This document shows positions 30,282 to 37,668 of a DNA stretch of 39,376 nucleotides, piece by piece (the stretch's first letter is position 1; every line of letters starts with the position of its first letter). The stretch comes from CAYRVF01 sp964427535 (lineage in GTDB: Bacteria; Chloroflexota; Ktedonobacteria; Ktedonobacterales; JADMIN01), in contig CAYRVF010000037.1 of the NCBI GenBank assembly GCA_964427535.1, positions 1 through 39,376 of the forward strand, in the 5' to 3' direction. A program made the position numbers and the translations under genes. The notes under the pieces were generated by a model, which made no database searches, was not told where the DNA came from, and saw nothing but the letters and a program-made list of their open reading frames with translations.

Positions 30282-31325
30282 GTGGCATCTTCTGACAATG
30301 GGCCGGACGCCGAGGGCGCGGAGCAGAGCACGAGCGGGTCCGCGGGACACATCGACGCGCCGTACTCGGGCATCGGATATCCCCCGTATGGACAGGCGCA
30401 CGGTTCCATGTATGGCAATTCTCCTCAGGGACCGTATCCGAATCCGTATCCACAGGCGCCTGGCTATGCGCCTTATCCGCCGCCTGCGCCGTACGGTGGG
30501 TATCCCGCGCCGGGCTACCCGCAGCCATACGCGACTCAGTATCCGCCTCTGCAGCCCATGCAGCCGGTGCCGCCGAAGTTCGGCGCGGTCGGCGTCGTCC
30601 CCTGGACGTTTCGGCAGACGCTGCTCGGCGCGGCTATAACGCTCGTGCCTTGGGTGGCAATCCTGGTCCTCACCCAGTTTGTGTCACCGCAGACAGCTGT
30701 CACACATCCGCTGCCCCGCGCCGTGGACGCGATTGGCGCGGTCATCAGCCTGGTGATCTCCGTCGTCGTCGAGGGGTTCTTCCTGGTAGCGCCAGCGTAT
30801 TACGCGCTGTTTCGCCGCCCGCCCGGCGTCACGGCGCGTGACGGACTGCGCGCGCTGGGCATACGGACGGCCCGTCTCCTGCCGTCGATCGGCACGATCG
30901 TCCTTGCGGTCGTGACGGTGTTGGTCGCGAGCGTGCTCTACGGCGTCGCGATACAGGTCTTTCATCTACCGTTGCAGACCAACGCCGATGTGCTCATGCA
31001 GGAAGCGCGTGTCGCGCCGCTGACGACCATCGCCACCCTCGCCGGTGCCGTACTGGTCGCACCGTTCTGCGAGGAAATCTTCTTCCGGGGCTACCTCTTC
31101 GGCGGATTGTTACGTGGCATGCGCGTGTGGCAGGCCGTGCTCGTCTCGGCACTGTTGTTTGCCGTCGCGCACGGCGACATCGGCTCGTTCGTGTTGCTCT
31201 TTGTGATCGGCATCGTGCTCGCCGTCATGCGCTGGCGGCTAGGGTCGATCTGGCCGGGGATGGCCGTCCACGCGCTGAACAATGCCTTCGCCGCGATCAC
31301 TATTCTGGCTATCATTCTCCACTAA
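30282..31325 (+). CDS. CPBP-family intramembrane glutamic endopeptidase (CAAX protease-like)
   Basis: 347 residues from GTG with AAGGA 8 nt upstream. The first 100 residues are a Pro/Tyr/Gly-rich low-complexity cytoplasmic arm. Then come about seven membrane segments (near 112-132, 150-175, 200-226, 247-262, 285-297, 300-316, 325-345). The CPBP catalytic motifs are complete: E264-E265 and R269 in CEEIFFRG, H297 in AVAHGD, and H330 with N333/N334 in HALNNA. Bacterial CPBP proteases cleave membrane-associated peptides and serve in peptide maturation, bacteriocin self-immunity or regulated proteolysis; no bacteriocin-like gene is seen here. A 17-bp perfect hairpin follows at 31377-31418. Confidence 0.92.
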   Translation: MASSDNGPDAEGAEQSTSGSAGHIDAPYSGIGYPPYGQAHGSMYGNSPQGPYPNPYPQAPGYAPYPPPAPYGGYPAPGYPQPYATQYPPLQPMQPVPPKFGAVGVVPWTFRQTLLGAAITLVPWVAILVLTQFVSPQTAVTHPLPRAVDAIGAVISLVISVVVEGFFLVAPAYYALFRRPPGVTARDGLRALGIRTARLLPSIGTIVLAVVTVLVASVLYGVAIQVFHLPLQTNADVLMQEARVAPLTTIATLAGAVLVAPFCEEIFFRGYLFGGLLRGMRVWQAVLVSALLFAVAHGDIGSFVLLFVIGIVLAVMRWRLGSIWPGMAVHALNNAFAAITILAIILH

Positions 31326-31376
31326 TGCTGGCCGGAGGCGGGCTCGCCGCAAGCGCGTTGCTGGTCCGAGCGATGA

Positions 31377-31418
31377 AGCATGCACCCGTCGGGGATATGT
31401 TCCCGACGGGTGCATGCT
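31377..31418. terminator. 17-bp perfect hairpin between convergent genes
   Basis: AGCATGCACCCGTCGGG (31377-31393), 8-nt loop GATATGTT, CCCGACGGGTGCATGCT (31402-31418), with no mismatch. It lies between the CPBP gene and the convergent CHAP gene, so a bidirectional terminator is likely, though neither side has a proper T-tract. Confidence 0.55.
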
Positions 31419-31489
31419 GTGTGTGAACGGACGACGAGCGAGAGCCGTGAGCGCGTACTAGGCGCGCTCGGTTCACCGGATGACGGAGC

Positions 31490-32269
31490 TTAGGGGTAGT
31501 AGATGAAGCTGACCCCTGGACTGGTGTGCGCGTAGCGGTAGCTCACCCGGCCCCATCCGCCGCCGTCGAAGTAGAAGTCCATCTCGCTGATGAGGAACCA
31601 GTAGCCGCCTGGGTAGATCGCGATGACACGCCCGTAGTGACCCGTGCCCCCCGCGCCCTGCACACCGGGAGCGAACGCGACGGTCGAGCCGACGATGGGC
31701 GACCAGCTTCGTGGCCAGTTGCCGTAGACCGGGTTGGCCACGCCTGGATTCATCACCTCGGGCCACCAATTGCACATGCCGAAGTACGGGCGGTACACGT
31801 AGTTGGCGGGGTTGATCGCGTACGTGTTGCCGTAGCAGCTCGCCGGCACCACCCAGGAAGACGGTACACCGTTCCAGTAGATGCCCGACTGGCATGGCTC
31901 GCCGCGATTGTTCGCGGCCTGCGTAAATCCTTGTGTCGCGACCGGAGCGGCACCCGCACCCCCGGTCGCGGCCGTGGTTTGTTGCGTGTTCGGCACCCAT
32001 GCGGGATTGCCCGAAACCAACTGCCCCGCGCTGTTGCGGAACCACTGCTGGGTGCAGTGATACGCGCCGTTGCTCCAGCCATAGCAGAGCCAACCGTGCT
32101 GGACGGAGTAGCCCGGAGCGTAGCTCAAGCCCTGCGAAGCGTGTGCGACATCGCCGCTGTTCGAAGGGGCGCTGACTGCCACGATTGCCGCCACTCCGAG
32201 GAGGGCGAACGCGAGATGAAGCAGGAACCGCGTGCGGCTGAGCCGCTGGATGTGGGACGCTGAGAGCAC
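31490..32269 (-). CDS. secreted CHAP-domain protein, copy A
   Basis: 259 residues from GTG at 32269, chosen because AGGAGG lies 6 nt upstream and a signal peptide follows (RFLLHLAFALLGVAAIVAVSA, cleavage likely after AHA near residue 44). The mature protein has an N-terminal module with HGWLCYGWSNGAYHCTQ and LVSGNPAWVP, a Gly/Ala/Thr linker, and a C-terminal CHAP amidase/peptidase domain with candidate catalytic Cys in GMCNWWPEVMNP and His in GHYGRVIAI. CHAP domains cleave peptidoglycan cross-links or glutathionylspermidine, so this is a probable cell-wall hydrolase. It is paralogous along its full length to the next gene and shares its structured leader. Trp in place of the usual Thr-Trp-Tyr after the Cys is a family variant. 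Confidence 0.85.
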   Translation of the reverse strand: MLSASHIQRLSRTRFLLHLAFALLGVAAIVAVSAPSNSGDVAHASQGLSYAPGYSVQHGWLCYGWSNGAYHCTQQWFRNSAGQLVSGNPAWVPNTQQTTAATGGAGAAPVATQGFTQAANNRGEPCQSGIYWNGVPSSWVVPASCYGNTYAINPANYVYRPYFGMCNWWPEVMNPGVANPVYGNWPRSWSPIVGSTVAFAPGVQGAGGTGHYGRVIAIYPGGYWFLISEMDFYFDGGGWGRVSYRYAHTSPGVSFIYYP

Positions 32270-32345
32270 GAGAAACCTCCTGACTCGTGCCCTGGAGCTT
32301 GCCTCCAGAGCGATCGCGGCTGCGGAGCCGCGAAAGATAGCCCCC
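32266..32345 (-). promoter_or_regulatory. structured mRNA leader of CHAP gene A (candidate cis-regulatory RNA)
   Basis: Transcript order: hairpin 1 TCGCGGCT-CCGC-AGCCGCGA (32333-32314, 8 bp); hairpin 2 GCTCTGGAG-GCAAG-CTCCAGGGC (32311-32289, 9 bp with one wobble); then GCACGAG (32290-32284) and CTCGTGC (32272-32266) enclose an 11-nt loop containing the SD AGGAGG, with the GTG start inside the 3' arm. Hairpins 2 and 3 share two bases, so they compete. Hairpins 1 and 2 recur upstream of CHAP gene B. Confidence 0.6.
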
Positions 32346-32863
32346 CTTGGGAGATGCGCGCATCCAAGCGCTCTCCCGTACTTGGTGGCGGCGACCAGTG
32401 CCGCCACGTGTTTGTCCATGCTCGTCCTATGTGTGTGCCAGATTCGCGACGTCGAGTGGTGCGGGCGAGTGTCGCGTGTCCGGACATGCGGCCAACTGTA
32501 GCAGAACTACGCCGGATGATCGCCGAGTAGCGGGGACAAATTAGCCATAAAGTACTAGGATACAGGCCAAATACGGCGTAATATTATGTCGTGTATCTCA
32601 GGCGTGCGGGGCATCGACGCACGCGGCCGCACACTATCGCGGTGTAGGACAGGAACCGCCGTATCAGGGCGGGGATACACGAAGAGCGCCGGCACGGCCG
32701 AAGCCGTACAGACGCTCGTTCAGGCTACCAGAGGTATCCGCGGGTTGCGATCCTCCGGCAATCAGGGTGACGGGACATGCAAGGTACTCGGTTCGTCGTG
32801 GAGTCAGTTGGCGGCGTCCTGGCCGGCCACTCCGCGTACCGAGGGACGGAGAGGTCCGTCCAG
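32270..32863. other. intergenic region between the two CHAP genes
   Basis: These 594 bases hold the copy A leader (32266-32345), a G/C-rich hairpin GGACGGA GAGG TCCGTCC (32844-32861) directly after the CHAP B stop that may end that transcript, and an A/T-richer patch near 32530-32590 where the CHAP A promoter probably lies. No gene is supported. Confidence 0.45.
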
Positions 32864-33658
32864 CTAGTAGATGAAGCTGATGCCAGGGCCAGTGTGAACG
32901 TAGCGATAGCTGATCTTGCCGAAGCCAGCGCCGCGCCACGTGAAGTTCATCTCGCTGACGAGCATCCAGTACCCCCCGGGAGCGATCGCCACGACACGCG
33001 CGTAGTGACCGGCGTTCGAGGCTCCCTGCACGCCCGGCGCGAACACGACCGTGGCGCCCGGACGCGGCGTGGTTCCGCGCGGATAATTGCCCCACAGCAG
33101 GTCGGGCCGGCTCGGGTTCATCACCTCAGGCCACCAGTTGCACCACCCGAAGCCGGAGCGATACACGTAGTTGGCAGGGTTCGGCGTATAGACGTTGCCG
33201 TAGCAGCTCGGAGGAACCTGCCACTGTGATGGCGTGCCGTTGAAGTATTGGCCCGACTGGCACGGCTCACCCGACGTGCTCGACGCCTGCACCGCGCCGA
33301 CAGGGCTGGTGTGTCCGCCCGCGGCGAGCGTGACGGGGGCGCTTCCGCTGGCATTGTTGCTCGCGCCACCAAAGACGGGAACCCACGAGGGGTTGTCGGA
33401 GACGAGCGCGCCGGAGCCATTGCGGTGCCAGTGCTGCGTGCAGTGATAGGTGCCATTGCTCCAGCCGTAGCAGAGCCATCCAGCGTCGACGTAGGCGCCG
33501 CGCTGATAGTACAGTCCGCCCGACGCGTGGGCGTTTTGATGCGTGGTGCCCGCGACGACCGCGACCGCCGCGACGCCGAGGATGCTAGTCATCGCCAGTG
33601 CGGAGCGCACAGCAGACGAGCTCAGTGACTTACGAAGTGTGCCAACAGTTTGAATCAC
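32864..33658 (-). CDS. secreted CHAP-domain protein, copy B
   Basis: 264 residues from GTG at 33658 (GGGAGG 10 nt upstream), followed by a signal peptide (about residues 1-43; hydrophobic AMTSILGVAAVAVVAG, likely cleavage after AHA). Layout matches copy A: DAGWLCYGWSNGTYHCTQHW module, Ser/Gly/Ala linker, then CHAP domain with Cys in GWCNWWPEVMNP and His in GHYARVVAI, ending GPGISFIY. The high similarity and adjacent tandem position point to gene duplication. Likely a peptidoglycan hydrolase acting outside the membrane. The longer open frame upstream (to 33943) is not used: it runs through the hairpin leader. Confidence 0.85.
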   Translation of the reverse strand: MIQTVGTLRKSLSSSAVRSALAMTSILGVAAVAVVAGTTHQNAHASGGLYYQRGAYVDAGWLCYGWSNGTYHCTQHWHRNGSGALVSDNPSWVPVFGGASNNASGSAPVTLAAGGHTSPVGAVQASSTSGEPCQSGQYFNGTPSQWQVPPSCYGNVYTPNPANYVYRSGFGWCNWWPEVMNPSRPDLLWGNYPRGTTPRPGATVVFAPGVQGASNAGHYARVVAIAPGGYWMLVSEMNFTWRGAGFGKISYRYVHTGPGISFIY

Positions 33659-33740
33659 GAAACAGGGTCCTCCCAGATACCACTGCTCTAGAGCGGTCAT
33701 GCTCCAGAGCGTCGCGGCTGCGAAACCGCGATTGTTTGCC
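33659..33740 (-). promoter_or_regulatory. structured mRNA leader of CHAP gene B (candidate cis-regulatory RNA)
   Basis: Hairpin 1 TCGCGGTT-TCGC-AGCCGCGA (33731-33712) and hairpin 2 GCTCTGGAGC-ATGACC-GCTCTAGAGC (33710-33685, 10 bp, one G-U). Relative to copy A, hairpin 1 has C-G changed to U-G, and hairpin 2 has U-G changed to U-A and G-C to G-U, so pairing survives. The SD follows about 12 nt after hairpin 2. Confidence 0.58.
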
Positions 33741-34028
33741 CTCCTCGAGGACAGCGCCTCCCGCGCGTCCCCGCACTGGCGAAAGCACCTCCTGCTTCCG
33801 CACTTCACCCAAGCGATTCCCGTCGTGCTGCCCGCGTCTCGCGTGGCGATCCGCTCGCCGCGGCGTGGAGCAACGCAGCACGAAGGGCACTGTACATGAC
33901 TCCTTGTGTACACGCCATCTTGTGTGCGGGTGCCGGGTACCATCGACTTAGCTGCATGGCTCTGAGGTCCCTTGGATTACGTCGAGATGTTAGCTGGCTG
34001 CAGTTAAACAAGGCAGGCGGCTCAGGTA
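33659..34028. other. intergenic region upstream of CHAP gene B
   Basis: The 370 bases between the MFS gene and CHAP B on the minus strand hold the copy B leader (33659-33740) and no gene. Two CAGCTAA-type matches (minus strand, 33989-33996 and 33948-33954) recall the c-di-AMP riboswitch but are out of order. No promoter is convincing. Confidence 0.4.
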
Positions 34029-35363
34029 TCACGACGCCACTGGCTCGGGCCGGTCCGCTGTGGGCGACTCATGGTCAAGCGTTGATGCGCCGAGGGTGTC
34101 GGGCGTAGTGGTCTGGCGAGGCTGCGACGGCAGGGTGCGCTGGCGGCGAACCGGCGAGAAGAAGAGCCAGAACGTGGAGGTGCAGAGGCCGCAACTCCCG
34201 ACAATCAGGGTCGCGTGCGGGCCGAGTGTCGAGCCCAGTGCGCCGCCCAGCAACGCGCCAAAGGGAATGGCGCCATATGTGATCGTGCGGTAGCTGGCGT
34301 GCATCCGGCCGAGCAGCGTGTCGGGTGTCAGCGCCTGTCGCAGGCTCACCACGTGGACGTTGCACGCCGTGACACCGACTCCGGCGGCGAAGAATGAAAA
34401 GCCGAACACGACCGCGACGATCGTCGGAGATCCTGACGCGAGCGGCACACCGAGCGGGGCGACGCCGCTTATCAGCGACCCTACGACGACCGTCGGCCCG
34501 ACGCCGATCCGACGCGCGACCACATTGGTTGTGAGCGCGCCGAGCAGTCCGCCGGCACTGCCAATCGCCAGCAGCAGGCCGAGCAGACCTGGTGACATTC
34601 CCAGCGTGCGCACGGCATACAACACGAGCACCGATTGGATCACCTGCTCGAAGGCATTATAGGTTGCGGCATCTCCCGCGAAGGCGCGCAGAAATGGGTT
34701 GGCGAACGTGAAGCGCAGCCCGTCGCGAATCTCGCGCAGCACACTGCCAGCGTACGCGGGTGGACGAGGTACAGGCTCAGCCGCGCGGATGCGCCACATA
34801 GCCACGGCCGAGACGACGAACGAGAAGATATCCACAACAAGCGCGAACGGTGCCGTCACGAGCTGCACGAGCAGGCCGCCGAGCCCGGGTCCGCCAATCG
34901 CGGCGGCGGACTCGCTCGCGAAGAGCTTGCCGTTGCCATCGGGCAGTTGAGTGCGTGGGAGCAGCGCGGGAAGATACGACTGGTAGGCCAGATGAAAGAA
35001 CACTGTCAGGATTCCCGTGAGGAAGGCGATGACGTACAGGTCGGCCATGCGCAGCGCACCCAGCGCCGCCAGCAGCGGGATAAGTGCCAGCAGTGCCGCC
35101 CGGCCGAGGTCCGCCGCGATCAGGACAGGCCGCCGCCGATGCCGGTCGACCCAGACGCCCGCGCCGAGTGTGAAAAGCAAGAACGGCGCGAAACTGGCCG
35201 CGTTCAGAAGACCAACATCGGCGGCGGTGGCATGCAGCGTCACCACCGCCGCTAGGGGCAGCGCGAACAGCGTGACCTGCGAGCCGACTGCCGATATGGA
35301 CTCGCCGACCCAGAGTGTCCTGAAGTCGTGGTAGCGCCAGAGACTCTCCGATTGCTCTCGCAT
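34029..35363 (-). CDS. MFS transporter, MFS_3/EntS-like exporter
   Basis: A 444-residue protein with about 12 membrane segments and the MFS loop 2-3 signature (DRHRRRPVLIAADLGR), beginning with the MFS_3-typical FRTLWVGESISAVGSQVTLFALPLAAV. The central loop near 195-225 carries RDGLRFTFANPFLRAF, also usual in this subfamily. MFS_3 members export siderophores, macrolides or other small molecules; the substrate is not readable. It is divergent from a CGNR zinc-finger regulator with a perfect inverted repeat between them, a typical regulator/exporter pair. The C-terminal 40 residues are polar and disordered-looking. The two CHAP genes lie downstream on the same strand after a 370-nt gap. Confidence 0.88.
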   Translation of the reverse strand: MREQSESLWRYHDFRTLWVGESISAVGSQVTLFALPLAAVVTLHATAADVGLLNAASFAPFLLFTLGAGVWVDRHRRRPVLIAADLGRAALLALIPLLAALGALRMADLYVIAFLTGILTVFFHLAYQSYLPALLPRTQLPDGNGKLFASESAAAIGGPGLGGLLVQLVTAPFALVVDIFSFVVSAVAMWRIRAAEPVPRPPAYAGSVLREIRDGLRFTFANPFLRAFAGDAATYNAFEQVIQSVLVLYAVRTLGMSPGLLGLLLAIGSAGGLLGALTTNVVARRIGVGPTVVVGSLISGVAPLGVPLASGSPTIVAVVFGFSFFAAGVGVTACNVHVVSLRQALTPDTLLGRMHASYRTITYGAIPFGALLGGALGSTLGPHATLIVGSCGLCTSTFWLFFSPVRRQRTLPSQPRQTTTPDTLGASTLDHESPTADRPEPVAS

Positions 35364-35433
35364 GCCGCGCCTCAGCTTCCCTGCGAGGAGTAGCGCTCCC
35401 TGTGGGACGATGTCTGTAACTGACGAAGTGCAA

Positions 35434-35482
35434 ATTGACTATTACGTGATATACAGTACCTGAGAGCGGTGTAATAGTCAAT
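35434..35482. promoter_or_regulatory. perfect 12-bp inverted repeat in the MFS/CGNR divergent promoter
   Basis: ATTGACTATTAC (35434-35445) and GTAATAGTCAAT (35471-35482), 25 nt apart. Each arm contains a TTGACT -35 box facing outward across the repeat: minus TTGACT-N17-TACTGT drives the exporter, plus TTGACT-N16-TACCTG is weaker and faces the CGNR gene. A regulator bound to both arms would cover both -35 boxes. Confidence 0.65.
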
Positions 35483-35514
35483 GGGTTCTTCAAGGGTTAC
35501 GGAGAGTTACAGCG

Positions 35515-36069
35515 ATGGACGCGATGTTTCTCGATTTTCTCAATAGCGACTGGCACGACTATCGCGGCACAGGGCACTCAGAGGACCGTCTGGAGGACGG
35601 CGCATGGGTACGTCAGTTCCTTACGCGTTGGGGGCTGGGCAGCGAGGCCGAGCTAAGCGTAGCCGAGCGCGCCGAGCTCGGCGCGCTGCGGACGCGTCTG
35701 CGGCGTATGGTGGAGACGCTGGAAGCGGGTCAGACGCTTGACGCCGCCGACCTGCGGGCGCTTGATGAGACGCTCGCCACCGCGCCACTCGTGCGCCGTC
35801 TCTCTGGCGGGCCAGATACACTCCAGTTGGGCCTGACTCCGCTGCAACGTACGTGGGCGTGGGTGCGAGGGGAGATCGTGGCGTCGTTCGTAGAGATGCT
35901 CAGCCATGGCGATACACAGCGTCTGAAGATTTGCGAGAATGCGGACTGCCGCTGGGTGTTTTATGACGAGAGCAAGAGTCGTACACGCCGGTGGTGTGAG
36001 CCCGAATGCGGCAATCTGATCAAAGTGCGCCGGTTCCGCGAGCGACAGCGCTCCGCCACGGCCAAGTGA
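35515..36069 (+). CDS. CGNR zinc-finger transcriptional regulator (ABATE domain)
   Basis: A 184-residue protein with GGAGAG 9 nt before the ATG. It starts in the ABATE style (FLDFLNSDWHD; the putative ligand-sensing N-terminal domain, about 1-130) and ends with a CGNR finger: RLKICENADCRWVFYDESKSRTRRWC, split here as CENADC then WCEPECGN, with the conserved CGN followed by KVRRFRERQR. Four Cys (C-x4-C and C-x3-C) should bind one zinc. Such proteins are presumed DNA-binding regulators, often divergent from exporters or enzymes. The inverted repeat upstream is the obvious candidate operator for this protein; if so, it controls itself and the MFS gene. Confidence 0.9.
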   Translation: MDAMFLDFLNSDWHDYRGTGHSEDRLEDGAWVRQFLTRWGLGSEAELSVAERAELGALRTRLRRMVETLEAGQTLDAADLRALDETLATAPLVRRLSGGPDTLQLGLTPLQRTWAWVRGEIVASFVEMLSHGDTQRLKICENADCRWVFYDESKSRTRRWCEPECGNLIKVRRFRERQRSATAK

Positions 36070-36155
36070 GTGGCGGTGGCTGCTCCGACGAGCGACAGGG
36101 CGCGTAGAGGGAGCCTCTCTCCTCAGGCACAGCGACGGGAGGAGGAGCACGAAGG

Positions 36156-37643
36156 ATGTCCTCTGCCTTCCCACCAGACGACGACGACGAGAGCGAGGAC
36201 GCTCCGTTCGTGGCGGAGGTCAGCGACCTGCGCGAAGGACGCCCCGGCGGATGGGCCGTGCGGTCGGAGCCGCTGTATGCGCGCCGGCACTCGCGGCTTG
36301 GCCGCCTCGTGCGCGCGGGAGGGACGCTGCTTGTGGTGGTCGTCGCGCTGAGCATGCTCTTGGCGTCGCTGCATATCGAGCTGCCATTTCGCACGAAAAG
36401 CGCGCGCTCCCCCTCCGGCACCGGACCGCTCGCGCTGGTACGCGCGGGTGATGGCATCACGTGCCTGGTGGATGCCGCGTGGTCGCCGGATGGGCGCCGC
36501 CTCGCGCTGCTGGGCTACGTGGATCAGTACTGCTCGTACTACAACACGTTGCCATTGCCGAGTGCGCTGGTGATCTACGATGCGTTGGATGGCAGGCTCA
36601 TCAAGACGCTGCACCCCGACGACACTGTGCTGAAGGCGCTCACCACATACGTACACACCGATACGCTCGCCTCGCAGGTGCCGAGTGAGTCGCCGAGCGT
36701 GCAATACCGGCACGTGGCATGGACTCCCGATGGTCGCTCTCTGGCGGTGAGCTTCTCCACCGAAGATCTCCCGCTAGCGCTCTTGCCGGGCGCGGTGCCC
36801 ACACAACTCGACGGCATGGCGTTGCTCCCGCTCGATGGTCGTTCCGGACGTACCGCGCTAGCGCTCGCGCCCGCATACGGCACGTTCGCAGCGCGCTGGT
36901 CCGTCACCGGCAACGTCCTGACGGCGCTCGATACGACACAGACACGAGCCGAGCTGCCGGTTCGCTACATGTGGACCGATCAGGGCACGCTTGTGTCCTC
37001 CGGTGACCTTAGCGTGCTCCCAGTCTCGGCGCGCGGGCTAGTGGAAGCAGTGGGCCAGCCCGGGGGCGGAGCCACGTTCACTCCCTGGCAGGCAGGCACG
37101 ATTGAGCCGGTCGCTCGCACGAACACTATCAATGGCGAATATCTGAGTGGCGAGTACCTTCGCGGTGTGTTTACTTACACGACGTCGGTGCTGGCGGTCT
37201 CGCCACGTGGGACCGTGGTGCAGGATGGTATTGGTGGCAGAGGCGTGCTCGCGCTGAGTGGTGCGCCAGCGCTCGACTCGTCGATCCGCGCGCTCTTTGC
37301 CCTCGACACGACGCCGCAGTTGCCGCTCCGCGATGCCGCTCTACGTGCGCTGCTTACCGATATCGGGCCGCGCTTCGATCCACGTGGCATGTCGGTAGCA
37401 TGGAGTCCCGACGGGCAAACACTTGCGGCATTCGTCCCTGACGACGGAGTGTTGCCCTCCGTGCGACTGTACGACTGCCGCACGGGCAAGCGCCTGGCGT
37501 CGCCGCTGCCGATTACCTCTGATCAGGCCTTGCTGGGCGTCAATAACGTGCTGCGCTGGTCGCCGGATGGTCACCGGCTCTTTCTCTTCGATGTGACGGA
37601 CGGCGTAACCGGCGTGTGGGGTCCAGCGGATTTACGACGATGA
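36156..37643 (+). CDS. membrane-anchored PD40/WD40-like beta-propeller protein
   Basis: A 495-residue protein. The acidic, disordered N-terminus (about 1-45) precedes one membrane segment (about 54-73), so the rest is probably extracytoplasmic. Propeller-type blades are marked by AWSPDGRRLALLG (about 108), AWTPDGRSLAVSF (about 188), VAWSPDGQTLAAF (about 416) and RWSPDGHRLFLFD (about 467), the PD40/TolB-like strand signature; blades between are diverged. No enzyme motif is visible. It follows the CGNR gene by about 85 nt on the same strand and may be cotranscribed. Such proteins may bind ligands or act as sensors; the role here is not known. Confidence 0.72.
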   Translation: MSSAFPPDDDDESEDAPFVAEVSDLREGRPGGWAVRSEPLYARRHSRLGRLVRAGGTLLVVVVALSMLLASLHIELPFRTKSARSPSGTGPLALVRAGDGITCLVDAAWSPDGRRLALLGYVDQYCSYYNTLPLPSALVIYDALDGRLIKTLHPDDTVLKALTTYVHTDTLASQVPSESPSVQYRHVAWTPDGRSLAVSFSTEDLPLALLPGAVPTQLDGMALLPLDGRSGRTALALAPAYGTFAARWSVTGNVLTALDTTQTRAELPVRYMWTDQGTLVSSGDLSVLPVSARGLVEAVGQPGGGATFTPWQAGTIEPVARTNTINGEYLSGEYLRGVFTYTTSVLAVSPRGTVVQDGIGGRGVLALSGAPALDSSIRALFALDTTPQLPLRDAALRALLTDIGPRFDPRGMSVAWSPDGQTLAAFVPDDGVLPSVRLYDCRTGKRLASPLPITSDQALLGVNNVLRWSPDGHRLFLFDVTDGVTGVWGPADLRR

Positions 37644-37668
37644 GCACGAGCCGGGAGCGGTGGCGAGC

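Noticed and set aside
32864..33943. Longer 359-residue version of CHAP protein B
   Set aside because: The extra N-terminus lies over the hairpin leader, lacks an SD and would bury the signal peptide; GTG at 33658 fits better.
33800..33996. c-di-AMP (ydaO) riboswitch upstream of CHAP gene B
   Set aside because: A GGGTGAA and two CAGCTAA-like matches occur on the minus strand and CHAP genes are typical targets, but the CAGCTAA elements lie 5' of GGGTGAA instead of 3', and the CGGGGGA and CCCGAACCCG blocks are missing.
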